DNA of 61,945 nt from Oscillospiraceae bacterium (GTDB taxonomy: Bacteria; Bacillota; Clostridia; Oscillospirales; Oscillospiraceae), in the NCBI GenBank assembly GCA_021205095.1, contig JAJPYE010000050.1, forward strand, positions 1 to 61,945, in the 5' to 3' direction. The translations under genes were made by a program, and so were the position numbers. Under the pieces are notes generated by a model that did not search any database, was not told the origin of the DNA, and saw nothing but the letters and a program-made list of their open reading frames with translations. This document shows, piece by piece, positions 53,831 through 61,945 of the stretch. Each line of letters starts with the position of its first letter. Position 1 is the first letter of the stretch.

Positions 53831-54644
53831 GCGGAACGAGTATTCCCTGCGTCTGGCGGGGCTGCAGGAGAGAATAGAGAAGGCCCTGGCGGGGTATTTT
53901 CCCCCGGCGGAGGACGGGAAAAACAGCCTCCGGGAGGCCATGCGGTATAGCCTCCTGGCCGGAGGCAAGCGCATACGCCCGGTGCTGTGCCTGGAGTTTT
54001 GCCGTATATGCGGGGGCAGTGAGGAGCGTTGTATGCCTATCGCTTGCGGCATTGAAATGCTCCATACCTACAGCCTGATACACGACGATCTGCCCTGCAT
54101 GGACAATGACGACCTGCGGCGGGGCCAGCCTTCCAATCATAAAAAATTCGGGGAGACCACCGCCGTCCTGGCGGGGGACTGCCTCCAGGCGGAGGCGTTC
54201 GAGGCCATATGCGCTGCGCCCCTGAGCGACGGGCAGAAAATGCGCTGCTGCCGCCTTCTGGCAAACGCAGCGGGTCTCGCGGGTATCTGCGGCGGGCAGC
54301 ACACGGATTTGAGCGCCCCTGTCTCTGCAGAGGCTATGGTCGCCACAGAGGTGGATAAGACGGCCACTCTCCTGGCTGCGGCCTGCGCCATGGGAGCCGC
54401 TGCCGCCGGAGCCACCCAGGAAACGGAGCGGGCCGCCTTGCAGTACGGTCTGCTGGTGGGGCTTGCCTTCCAGCTTCGGGACGACGTGCTGGATGGAGAC
54501 GGTCTCTGCGCCCTGCTGGGAGCGGATTCCTGCAATGCGATGGCTTCCGGCAATACGCAGAAGGCGCTGGAACAGTTAGATTTCTTCCAGGACACTGATT
54601 TTCTCCGCTGGCTGACCGTCAAGCTGGCAGGCCGGGAAGCGTAA
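53823..54644 (+). CDS. ispA: short-chain polyprenyl diphosphate synthase (farnesyl type)
   Basis: The product has 273 residues. The first Asp-rich motif is HDDLPCMDNDD and the second DDVLDGDG, with GGKRIRPVLC before them. It condenses isopentenyl diphosphate to give farnesyl or geranylgeranyl diphosphate for undecaprenol and quinones. The likely start is TTG 53823, overlapping the xseB stop by eight bases. It comes before dxs, the first step of the same pathway. A terminator follows. Confidence 0.9.
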   Translation: MSERNEYSLRLAGLQERIEKALAGYFPPAEDGKNSLREAMRYSLLAGGKRIRPVLCLEFCRICGGSEERCMPIACGIEMLHTYSLIHDDLPCMDNDDLRRGQPSNHKKFGETTAVLAGDCLQAEAFEAICAAPLSDGQKMRCCRLLANAAGLAGICGGQHTDLSAPVSAEAMVATEVDKTATLLAAACAMGAAAAGATQETERAALQYGLLVGLAFQLRDDVLDGDGLCALLGADSCNAMASGNTQKALEQLDFFQDTDFLRWLTVKLAGREA

Positions 54645-54696
54645 AATGCGCGCATAGGAAGTAAAATATTCATTTTGTTGTGAATTTATGCAAGAT

Positions 54697-54724
54697 GCAC
54701 CTTGAAAAACAGGGTGCGTTTTGT
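54697..54724 (+). terminator. terminator after ispA
   Basis: A 7-bp stem with one G-U (54697-54703 and 54711-54717), loop of seven, followed by GTTTTGTT. It overlaps the -35 of the dxs promoter. Confidence 0.6.
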
Positions 54725-54749
54725 TATTATTGGGACTATGAGATATAAA
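54721..54749 (+). promoter_or_regulatory. sigma-A promoter of dxs
   Basis: TTGTTA (54721-54726) and TATAAA (54744-54749) are separated by 17 bases, 64 bases before the dxs ATG. Confidence 0.6.
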
Positions 54750-54813
54750 AGCGCGTTAGGTGAGCTTCAGACCATCTGTGCATTGCTGCTATGTTTGGTA
54801 GGGTGAGCCAATT

Positions 54814-56670
54814 ATGATAATTTTAGATAAAATTAAAAGCCCTGAGGACATAAAGGCACTGTCCTCAGAGGAATTGGATATGCTTTGCAAGGAGATACGG
54901 GAGTTTTTGCTTCAATCTCTTTCAGAGCAGGGCGGGCATTTGGCCTCCAACCTGGGGGCGGTGGAGCTGACGGTGGCCCTGCATCGGGTTTATGATACGG
55001 CCAAGGACAGGCTTGTCTTTGACGTGGGACACCAGTGCTACACCCATAAGCTGCTGACAGGTCGAATGAAGGGGTTTGAAAGCTTCCGGGAGCTGGGCGG
55101 TATGTCCGGCTTTCCCAAACCGAAGGAGAGCGTACATGACGCCTTCATTGCAGGCCATGCCTCCAACTCCGTGTCCGTGGCCCTGGGTATGGCGCGGGCC
55201 AGAACCGCCCTGGGCGGAGACTATGATGTGGTGGCCCTGATCGGCGACGGTGCACTGAACGGCGGAATGTCTATCGAGGGACTTTCCGACGCAGGTCAGA
55301 GCGGTGAGCCGCTGGTGGTCGTACTAAACGATAACGGAATGTCCATCAATCAGGGCGTGGGCGGTCTTGCGGCCATGCTCAGCCGTATGCGCACAAGGCC
55401 CCAGTATCTGCGCTTTAAGCGCTGGTACAGGAAAAAGATGATGGCCCGCGTACCGGGACTCTATCAGATCCTGCACCGTCTGAAAACCTGGCTGAAGGAG
55501 CGTATCATTCCGGATAATATTTTCGACGACTTCGGCTTTGAGTATATCGGCCCTATCGACGGCCACAGCATAGAGCAGACGGAAAATGCCCTTCGCTGGG
55601 CAAAGGCCCAGGAAAAACCGTGCCTTGTCCATGTTATCACCCAGAAGGGCCGGGGTTATCCCCCGGCGGAGCAAGCGCCGGAGGCGTTTCACGGCGTTGG
55701 GGTGTTCGATCTGAAAAGCGGCGTGATTCACTACACGGGAGCGGATTTTTCCTCTGTCTTTGGCCGGACGCTGACGGAGCTGGCGGGGCAGGACAGCCGC
55801 ATCGTGGCCATTACGGCGGCCATGAAGGAGGGGACGGGCCTTATCGGCTTCCAAGAGGCGTACCCTGATCGCTTTTTTGACGTGGGCATTGCGGAGGAAC
55901 ACGCCTGCGCCATGGCGGCGGGCATGGCCGCCCAGGGGCTTATCCCGGTGTTTGCGGTATATTCGACGTTTTTGCAGCGGAGCTATGATATGCTCATCCA
56001 TGACGTATCCCTGATGGGACTGCATGTTGTTTTCTGCGTGGACAGGGCCGGTATTGTGGGCCGGGACGGGGAAACTCACCAGGGGGCCTTTGACGTGGCC
56101 TATCTTTCCAGCGTGCCGGGTATGCGGATGTATGCCCCCGCCAGCTTTGCGGAGCTGCGCGCTATGCTGCGCCGGGCGCTGCTGGAGGACGACGGCCCTG
56201 TGTCCGTGCGCTATCCGCGAGGCGGGGAGGGCCGGTTCCGGGGCGATACCTCGGACAAACCCAGCAACGTCATGCGAACAGGAACAGACGTGACCATCGC
56301 AGCCTATGGCTGGGAGGTAAATCCTGCGCTGGAGGCGGCGGATATATTGGAAAGTCAGGGTATTTCGGCGGAAGTGATAAAGATAAATATCATCTGCCCG
56401 GTGGATCCTGCGCCAGTGCTGGAATCGGTGCGGAAAACGGCGGCTCTGCTGGTGCCGGAGGATGTGTGCCGCACCGGCTGCATAGGCGGACGGCTGCTGG
56501 CCGCCGCCGGCGAGGCGGGCATTTATCTCAGGCACGCCCGGCTCGTGAATCTCGAAAGCGGCATATTGGAGCACGGCGACCCGGCGGCGCTGCGGGAAAA
56601 AACAGGCTTGGACGGCCAGGGCATTGCCCAGGCGGTGAGGGAGATGCTGGATGGAAAAAACAAGACTTGA
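54814..56670 (+). CDS. dxs: 1-deoxy-D-xylulose-5-phosphate synthase
   Basis: The product has 618 residues. It condenses pyruvate and glyceraldehyde 3-phosphate, the first step of the MEP isoprenoid pathway. The thiamine-diphosphate motif is GDGALNGGM, with VFDVGHQCYTHKLLTGR and DRAGIVGRDGETHQG in the expected places. Length is normal. Translation overlaps tlyA by 20 bases. Confidence 0.96.
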   Translation: MIILDKIKSPEDIKALSSEELDMLCKEIREFLLQSLSEQGGHLASNLGAVELTVALHRVYDTAKDRLVFDVGHQCYTHKLLTGRMKGFESFRELGGMSGFPKPKESVHDAFIAGHASNSVSVALGMARARTALGGDYDVVALIGDGALNGGMSIEGLSDAGQSGEPLVVVLNDNGMSINQGVGGLAAMLSRMRTRPQYLRFKRWYRKKMMARVPGLYQILHRLKTWLKERIIPDNIFDDFGFEYIGPIDGHSIEQTENALRWAKAQEKPCLVHVITQKGRGYPPAEQAPEAFHGVGVFDLKSGVIHYTGADFSSVFGRTLTELAGQDSRIVAITAAMKEGTGLIGFQEAYPDRFFDVGIAEEHACAMAAGMAAQGLIPVFAVYSTFLQRSYDMLIHDVSLMGLHVVFCVDRAGIVGRDGETHQGAFDVAYLSSVPGMRMYAPASFAELRAMLRRALLEDDGPVSVRYPRGGEGRFRGDTSDKPSNVMRTGTDVTIAAYGWEVNPALEAADILESQGISAEVIKINIICPVDPAPVLESVRKTAALLVPEDVCRTGCIGGRLLAAAGEAGIYLRHARLVNLESGILEHGDPAALREKTGLDGQGIAQAVREMLDGKNKT

Positions 56671-57448
56671 CCAGCGGGTGTATGACCTGGGCCTGGCGGA
56701 GAGCCGGGAACGGGCCAAGGCCCTTATTATGGCGGGACAGGTATATGTGGACGGCCAGCGGCAGCTAAAGCCCGGCGCGTCGGTGACGGAGACGGCGGAT
56801 GTGCAGGTTCGCGGGGAAAAACTCCCCTATGTCAGCCGGGGCGGCCTGAAGCTGGAAAAGGCGCTGAACGAATTTCAAATCGACCCGGCGGGGTTTGTCT
56901 GCGTGGACTGTGGGGCTTCCACCGGCGGGTTCACGGACTGCCTTTTGCAGCGGGGAGCGAAGCACGTTTTTGCCGTGGACGTGGGCTATGGACAGCTTGC
57001 CTGGGCCCTGCGTCAGGATGAACGCGTTACGGTGATGGAACGTACCAACGCCCGAAACCTGACGCCGGATATGTTCCCCGGCCCTTCGGATATGGCGGTG
57101 ATGGATATGTCTTTCATCTCTCTGCGGCTGGTGCTGCCAGCGGTGCGGGAGCTTCTGACGCCGACTGGGCAGGTGGTGTGCCTTGTAAAGCCACAGTTCG
57201 AAGCCGGGCGGGAACTGGTCGGGAAAAAGGGCGTTGTTCGCGACCCGGCGGTACATCGGCAGGTGCCGGAAACCTTTATAGCAGAGGCCGCAGCCATTGG
57301 GTTTGTTCTCCAGGGGCTGACCTTCTCCCCGGTGCGGGGGCCGGAGGGGAATATTGAGTATCTGGCCTGGCTTGGTAAAGAGGGTTTGGCCATCGAAGCG
57401 GACTGTGAAGATGTTGTGCGCCGCTCCCATGAGGCGCTGGACAAATAA
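56651..57448 (+). CDS. tlyA: TlyA family rRNA 2'-O-methyltransferase
   Basis: The product has 265 residues. An S4 RNA-binding domain (about 4-65) is followed by an FtsJ-like methyltransferase: SAM motif VDCGASTGGFTDCLLQ and the later MDMSFISLRLVLP. It methylates 16S and 23S rRNA ribose. It was once thought a haemolysin. It overlaps dxs and precedes nadK as in many Firmicutes. Confidence 0.94.
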   Translation: MEKTRLDQRVYDLGLAESRERAKALIMAGQVYVDGQRQLKPGASVTETADVQVRGEKLPYVSRGGLKLEKALNEFQIDPAGFVCVDCGASTGGFTDCLLQRGAKHVFAVDVGYGQLAWALRQDERVTVMERTNARNLTPDMFPGPSDMAVMDMSFISLRLVLPAVRELLTPTGQVVCLVKPQFEAGRELVGKKGVVRDPAVHRQVPETFIAEAAAIGFVLQGLTFSPVRGPEGNIEYLAWLGKEGLAIEADCEDVVRRSHEALDK

Positions 57449-57469
57449 AAAAGATGGGGGGTGAACAGT

Positions 57470-58318
57470 TTGAAGCACATTGTATTATGTCCCAATGTTC
57501 AGCGGGATGCAGATTTTTCCTGCACCCTGCGGGCTAAGACCATGCTGGAAGAGGCCGGATGCCAGGTAACTGTCAGCCCTCTCTATGGGGAGGAGGACGG
57601 TCTCTTTCCGCCGATACCTCTGGGGGAGGCGCTGGAAGGAGCTGATCTTCTCGTTACCCTGGGCGGGGACGGGACGATTCTGCGCATTGCGCCCCTTATT
57701 ATGGAGCATATGGTGCCGCTGGTGGGGGTGAATCTGGGTCACAAGGGCTTTCTTGCGGAGCTGGACGGGGAGAGCATAGAGATGCTTCTCCAGGCGGCGG
57801 CAGGAAAGTTTGAGCTTGTCCCCCGCATGATGCTGGATGTGGAAATACGCCGGGGCGGCGAGATAGTCTTCTCTGACACTGGCCTGAACGAGGCGGTGGT
57901 CTCCGGCGTGGTGCAGAACATCCGTCTGGCCGCCCTGGGAGACGGGCAGCAGATTCTGGATTTTTCCGGGGATGGGATCATCGTATCCTCTCCCACAGGT
58001 TCCACAGCTTATTCCATGTCCGCCGGAGGGCCGCTGGTGGAGCCGGGGGCGGAGACCATTATCCTGACCCCCATATGCGCCCATATGCTGGCCGCCCGCT
58101 CCTTTGTCCTGACGCCGGAGCGCGTGGTGACGGTGATACCCGCCGACTTGGGGCCGGAGCGCCGGGGCATTTTATCCGTGGACGGTCGGGGCATGACAAA
58201 CCTGCAGGACGGCGATCAAATCATAGTAAAAAAATCGGCCCACAAGCTGTTAATGGCCGATCTGGGAACCAAAAGCTTTTATGAGACCGCATTTGAGAAA
58301 TTGGGAGGAAGGACATGA
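57470..58318 (+). CDS. nadK: NAD kinase
   Basis: The product has 282 residues. It phosphorylates NAD to NADP. The GGDGT motif is present (LVTLGGDGTILRIA), with GVNLGHKGFL and SPTGSTAYSMSAGGP. I take TTG 57470 because the G-run 57455-57461 then sits at a proper distance; GTG 57461 touches it. The stop overlaps argR (ATGA). Confidence 0.94.
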   Translation: MKHIVLCPNVQRDADFSCTLRAKTMLEEAGCQVTVSPLYGEEDGLFPPIPLGEALEGADLLVTLGGDGTILRIAPLIMEHMVPLVGVNLGHKGFLAELDGESIEMLLQAAAGKFELVPRMMLDVEIRRGGEIVFSDTGLNEAVVSGVVQNIRLAALGDGQQILDFSGDGIIVSSPTGSTAYSMSAGGPLVEPGAETIILTPICAHMLAARSFVLTPERVVTVIPADLGPERRGILSVDGRGMTNLQDGDQIIVKKSAHKLLMADLGTKSFYETAFEKLGGRT

Positions 58319-58770
58319 AAAGTGCCAGGCAGGAGGTTATCCTGGAGATCATCGCGGAGGAGGACATCGAGACCCAGGGCCAGCTTTTGGAGGCGCTGGA
58401 GCGCCGGGGCGTGAAAAGCACCCAGGCCACCATATCGCGGGACATCAAGGAGCTGCGGCTGATCAAGGAAATTTCCTCTGAGGGGCGCTATCGCTATGCC
58501 CCGGCAGGGCAGGACGAGGCATCTGACGAGGCCCGGCGCATGGAGGAAATATTCCGGGAGGGTTGCATTGGCTTTGACCATGCGCTCCACACTGTCGTCA
58601 TCAAAACGCTGCCGGGGCTGGCCTCCGCTGTGTGCGGCGCGGTGGACGCCATGGGAGAGGACGCCGTTCTCGGTACTGTGGCGGGGGACGACACCGGCAT
58701 CCTTATTATGCGCAACGCGGCGTCAGCGGAGCGGCTTTGCACCCAGCTTCGCCGGGCCTATAAGCGGTAA
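58315..58770 (+). CDS. argR: arginine repressor-type regulator
   Basis: The product has 151 residues. The N-terminal winged helix has QATISRDIKELRLIKE, and the C-terminal oligomerisation part has GTVAGDDTGILIM with the arginine-binding Asp pair. It sits between nadK and recN, the usual place for AhrC/ArgR in Firmicutes. Confidence 0.94.
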   Translation: MKSARQEVILEIIAEEDIETQGQLLEALERRGVKSTQATISRDIKELRLIKEISSEGRYRYAPAGQDEASDEARRMEEIFREGCIGFDHALHTVVIKTLPGLASAVCGAVDAMGEDAVLGTVAGDDTGILIMRNAASAERLCTQLRRAYKR

Positions 58771-58781
58771 GAGGCTTCACC

Positions 58782-60470
58782 ATGCTCAAAAGTCTCCACA
58801 TTGAAAATATCGCGGTGGTGGAGCGGGCCGACGTGGAGTTCCGCGAGGGACTGAACGTGCTGACCGGCGAGACTGGCGCGGGAAAATCCATCATCATAGA
58901 CGCCCTTTACGCTGTCACCGGGGGCCGTACAAGCCGGGAGCTGGTGCGCACCGGGGCAGATAAATGCCTTGCTTCCGCTGTGTTTGACGCGGCAGAAGCC
59001 GACGCCTGGTGCGAGGAAAACGGCGTCGAGCCGGAAGAGGGTACGCTGATTATCCAGCGCAGTGTTTCCGCCGACGGACGCGGCTCCTGCCGCGTGAACG
59101 GGGTGCCGGTGACAGCCGCCCAGCTCCGTCAGCTTGGCGGGTATCTCGTGGATATTCACGGTCAGAACGATGGCCGTCAGCTATTGGATGAGAGCCGTCA
59201 CATTGATTATCTGGACACTTTTTCCGGCGCGGAAAAGGAGCTGACCACCTACCGGGCGGCTTACGCCGCTTTCCAGGAGAACGAGCGGGAGATAGCCCGT
59301 CTGTCCCTGGATGACGACACCCGCCGCCGCCTGGCGGAAAGCCTTGCCTACCGGGTGCAAGAGCTGGAAAAAGCCTCTCTGAAAGCAGGGGAGGAGGCGG
59401 AGCTGGAAAGCCGTTCCGCCTTGCTGCGAAACGGCGAAAAGCTCCGGGAGGCGACGGAGGGAGCCTTTGCCGCCCTTTATGGGGATGAAAACTCCGCCGT
59501 CACGCTGGCGGGACAGGCGCGTGGGTATCTCTCCCGCGCCAAAGGCTGGAGTCAGGAGCTGGCGGCGGCGGACGAGTCTTTGCAGGAGGCGGTCAGCCTT
59601 CTGGAGGATGCGGCGGAGCTTGTGCGGGACGTGCGGGACGGCCTGGACTTCTCCCCGGCGGAGTTTGACCGGGTGGAGGGTCGTCTGGCCGAGCTGCGTC
59701 GGCTGGAACGGGAGTTTTCCGCTGTGGACGAGGCGGGGCTTATCGAGCTGTATCAGGAATCTTCCCAGCGTCTCGCGGAAATCGAATACAGCGATGAGGC
59801 ATTGGAAAAACTCTATAAAAAACGGGATGAGCTGAAGGAAGCCTGCATTGCCGCTGCGAAGAAGCTGACCCAGGCACGCGTCCGGGCGGGGAAGGAGCTT
59901 GCCCAGCGCGTGGAGCGGGAGCTGAAGGAGCTTTCTATGCCGTCCGCCCGGTTTGAGACCAGCGTGGAGCCGCTCTCCGGCGACCCTGGCTTTGGGCCGA
60001 AGGGGGCGGACAGCGTCTGCTTCCGCATGAGCGCCAACGCAGGGGAGAAGCCGGGCCGCATCGCCAAAATCGCCTCCGGCGGCGAGCTGAGCCGCATTAT
60101 GCTGGCGCTGAAAACCGTTTTCGGGGAGAACGACCCGGTTCCCACGGCGGTGTTCGACGAGATAGACACCGGCGTTTCCGGGGTGGCGGCCAGCCGGGTA
60201 GGGGAGAAGCTGGCCCGCATGGGTCGGGACAGGCAGGTGCTTTGCATCAGCCATTTGCCCCAGATAGCGGCCATGGCGGACGCGCAATATTGTATTGAGA
60301 AGCGGGAGGCCAAAGGCCGTACCTATACCACCGTGGAGGAGCTGGACGGCCAGGGCCGGGCGAGAGAGCTTGCCCGCCTCATCGGTGGAGATAACATTAC
60401 AGACAGCACCCTGTCCGCTGCGGCGGAGCAGCTTCGGGCAGCGGAGAAGATAAAGGAGACCATGCCATGA
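58782..60470 (+). CDS. recN: DNA repair protein RecN
   Basis: The product has 562 residues. It is an SMC-like repair ATPase. Walker A is TGETGAGKSIIIDAL (about 30-44), a coiled coil fills the middle, and the signature KIASGGELSRIMLALK and Walker B TAVFDEIDTGVSG are near the C-terminus. The stop overlaps a 21-codon ORF. Confidence 0.95.
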   Translation: MLKSLHIENIAVVERADVEFREGLNVLTGETGAGKSIIIDALYAVTGGRTSRELVRTGADKCLASAVFDAAEADAWCEENGVEPEEGTLIIQRSVSADGRGSCRVNGVPVTAAQLRQLGGYLVDIHGQNDGRQLLDESRHIDYLDTFSGAEKELTTYRAAYAAFQENEREIARLSLDDDTRRRLAESLAYRVQELEKASLKAGEEAELESRSALLRNGEKLREATEGAFAALYGDENSAVTLAGQARGYLSRAKGWSQELAAADESLQEAVSLLEDAAELVRDVRDGLDFSPAEFDRVEGRLAELRRLEREFSAVDEAGLIELYQESSQRLAEIEYSDEALEKLYKKRDELKEACIAAAKKLTQARVRAGKELAQRVERELKELSMPSARFETSVEPLSGDPGFGPKGADSVCFRMSANAGEKPGRIAKIASGGELSRIMLALKTVFGENDPVPTAVFDEIDTGVSGVAASRVGEKLARMGRDRQVLCISHLPQIAAMADAQYCIEKREAKGRTYTTVEELDGQGRARELARLIGGDNITDSTLSAAAEQLRAAEKIKETMP

Positions 60471-60532
60471 AACAGGGACTGCGCCGCCTCATGGACAGCC
60501 ATCAGCTTTGGCCGCCCAACGAAATAGTATAA
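60467..60532 (+). CDS. 21-residue ORF overlapping the recN stop
   Basis: The ORF begins at the ATGA overlap with recN and codes for 21 residues (MKQGLRRLMDSHQLW and six more). It has no ribosome site of its own except coupling with recN. It could be a remnant of a gene that once followed recN or a chance frame. Confidence 0.25.
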   Translation: MKQGLRRLMDSHQLWPPNEIV

Positions 60533-60598
60533 GCTGAATAAAGAAACTTTATTAACTCATCAATAATCTTTATATTAAGAACGAGGAGAGAACGACCA

Positions 60599-61825
60599 AT
60601 GACACTATATGACGAGCTGGTTGCCCGCGGCCTGGTGGCCCAGGTGACGGACGAGCCGGAAATCAAGGAGCTTATCAACAACGGCAAGGCCATTTTTTAC
60701 ATCGGCTTTGACTGCACGGCAGACAGCCTGACGGCGGGTCATTTTGTGGCCCTGACGCTGATGCGCCGGATGCAGCTTGCAGGCAACAAGCCTATCGCCC
60801 TGATTGGCGGCGGCACCACCATGATCGGCGACCCCTCTGGCCGGACGGATATGCGTAAGATGCTTACCAAGGAGACCATCGACTATAACGCGGAGTGCTT
60901 CCGCCGTCAGATGGAAAAATTCATCGATTTCGGGGACGGCCCCAGCCAGGCAATGATGCTCAATAACGCCGACTGGCTGCTGAATCTGAACTATGTGGAG
61001 CTGCTGCGGGAGGTGGGGGCCTGCTTCTCCGTGAACAATATGCTCCGGGCTGAGTGCTACAAAAACCGCATGGAGCGGGGCCTTTCCTTCCTGGAATTTA
61101 ACTACATGATCATGCAGTCCTACGACTTCTATCATATGTACCAGGAATTTGGCTGCAATATGCAGCTCGGTGGTAACGATCAGTGGAGCAATATGCTGGG
61201 CGGCACGGAGCTTATCCGCCGAAAGCTGGGGAAGGATGCCTACGCCCTGACTGTGACGCTGCTGACTGATTCCCAGGGAAACAAGATGGGCAAGACCGCC
61301 GGAAACGCGGTCTGGCTCGACCCCAACAAGACCAGCCCCTATGAGTTTTATCAATACTGGCGAAACGTGGGCGATGCGGACGTTATAAACTGTCTGCGTA
61401 TGCTGACATTCCTCCCACTGGAACAGATTGAGGAAATGGCCTCCTGGAAGGATCAGAAGATTAACACAGCCAAAGAGATACTGGCCTATGAGCTGACCAA
61501 GATGGTTCATGGCCAGGAGGAGGCAGAAAAGGCCCAGGCTGCTGCCCGCGCTCTGTTTGGTTCCGGGGGTGGAGAGGAAGCGCCTGTAACGGAGGTTTCC
61601 CTGGCTGACTTGAAGGACGGGGGCATGGACATCAAGCAGCTTCTGGTGAAATCCGGGCTGTGCGCCTCCAATTCCGAGGCCCGGCAGAACATCTCTCAGG
61701 GAGGCGTGACCTGCGACGGGGAGAAGGTGACAGACCTGTTTCTTCTTGTGCCGGAGGCAAAACTGCGGAACGGTGTTCTGCTCCGCCGGGGCAAAAAAAG
61801 CTACCGTAAGGTGGTTTTAAAATAA
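60599..61825 (+). CDS. tyrS: tyrosyl-tRNA synthetase
   Basis: The product has 408 residues. The class I signatures are FDCTADSLTAGHF (HIGH position) and NKMGKTAGNAVW (KMSKS position). GGNDQWSN binds tyrosine. A C-terminal S4 RNA-binding domain closes it. The upstream gap is only 66 bases, too short for the T-box leader often found with tyrS; a GAGGAG site precedes the ATG. Confidence 0.96.
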   Translation: MTLYDELVARGLVAQVTDEPEIKELINNGKAIFYIGFDCTADSLTAGHFVALTLMRRMQLAGNKPIALIGGGTTMIGDPSGRTDMRKMLTKETIDYNAECFRRQMEKFIDFGDGPSQAMMLNNADWLLNLNYVELLREVGACFSVNNMLRAECYKNRMERGLSFLEFNYMIMQSYDFYHMYQEFGCNMQLGGNDQWSNMLGGTELIRRKLGKDAYALTVTLLTDSQGNKMGKTAGNAVWLDPNKTSPYEFYQYWRNVGDADVINCLRMLTFLPLEQIEEMASWKDQKINTAKEILAYELTKMVHGQEEAEKAQAAARALFGSGGGEEAPVTEVSLADLKDGGMDIKQLLVKSGLCASNSEARQNISQGGVTCDGEKVTDLFLLVPEAKLRNGVLLRRGKKSYRKVVLK

Positions 61826-61838
61826 GAAAAGCCTTTGT

Positions 61839-61880
61839 AAAGTCAATATGTTGTGACTTTCTATGATGTCAATGTGTTGT
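61839..61880 (+). repeat. hairpin and 13-bp direct repeats after tyrS
   Basis: A hairpin AAAGTCA/TGACTTT (61839-61845, 61854-61860) follows tyrS but has no T-run. The repeats GTCAATATGTTGT (61842-61854) and GTCAATGTGTTGT (61868-61880) differ at one base with a 26-base period. Confidence 0.5.
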
Positions 61881-61894
61881 TTTTAGTGAAACTG

Positions 61895-61945
61895 CGGTAG
61901 TGTAAAATAGTTTGTGTAAAGTTCATAGGTTCGGTACCGGATATT
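61895..61945. mobile_element. possible outer end of an IS256-type insertion sequence
   Basis: GGTAGTGTAAAATAG followed by TTTGTGTAAAG resembles ends seen on IS256-family elements in Clostridia, from memory. The window stops before any transposase frame, so this is only a candidate. Confidence 0.3.

Noticed and set aside
60533-60598. T-box leader for tyrS
   Set aside because: The gap is only 66 bases and has no specifier loop, T-box sequence or terminator.

Overview
The window reads as chromosome from a spore-forming, Gram-positive anaerobe of the class Clostridia. Gene content and order, with a GC-rich coding style, point to Oscillospiraceae (the Oscillibacter, Lawsonibacter and Flavonifractor neighbourhood). 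This is an inference from family content (DUF5685, DUF3794, a PPi-type phosphofructokinase, CotJ, SpoIIIA), not from a search. No rRNA, tRNA or CRISPR array was seen. One structural RNA, RNase P RNA, is present.

Layout. 1-4500 is AT-richer and foreign-looking: a small zinc-ribbon protein, a cell-wall-anchored CAP-domain protein with six 117-bp repeats, and a Tn916-type tyrosine recombinase, so it is probably the right end of an integrated element. 4635-9201 holds c-di-AMP synthesis (cdaA-cdaR), an RseC-like protein, a DUF5685 protein, a J-domain protein with a cysteine-rich tail and a small membrane protein. 9198-21104 is a long housekeeping run with many overlaps: yicC, remA, gmk, rpoZ, priA, def, fmt, rsmB, rlmN, prpC, prkC, rsgA. 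21130-28355 carries a 50-residue membrane peptide, a DUF3794/LysM spore-type protein, yebC, rnpB, murD, two tandem M42 peptidases and yunB, then ligA (28358-30331).

Minus-strand cotJC, a cotJA-cotJB fusion and a PPi-dependent phosphofructokinase follow, divergent from fba and a strikingly degenerate P-type ATPase (33793-35499). 35608-46779 is a minus-strand accessory block: a two-component system with a small anchored protein, a TIGR04255 protein beside a large palindrome, GNAT, DUF2156, uracil-DNA glycosylase and Nudix genes, and a heterodimeric ABC exporter. 46942-51348 is the complete spoIIIAA-AH operon. 51447-60470 is the Firmicutes run yqhY, nusB, xseA, xseB, ispA, dxs, tlyA, nadK, argR, recN. 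The window closes with tyrS and what may be the edge of an insertion sequence.

How the parts work together. Sporulation is a strong theme: the SpoIIIA channel, YunB, CotJ and DUF3794. Candidate sigma-E promoters can be read in front of yunB, DUF3794 and cotJ. The most unusual items are the P-type ATPase that keeps its membrane metal site but has lost its actuator domain and most ATPase motifs, the CotJA-CotJB fusion whose ribosome site lies inside a 15-bp hairpin with a sigma-E-like -10 in the loop, and the element end with an operator-like inverted repeat around the integrase promoter.
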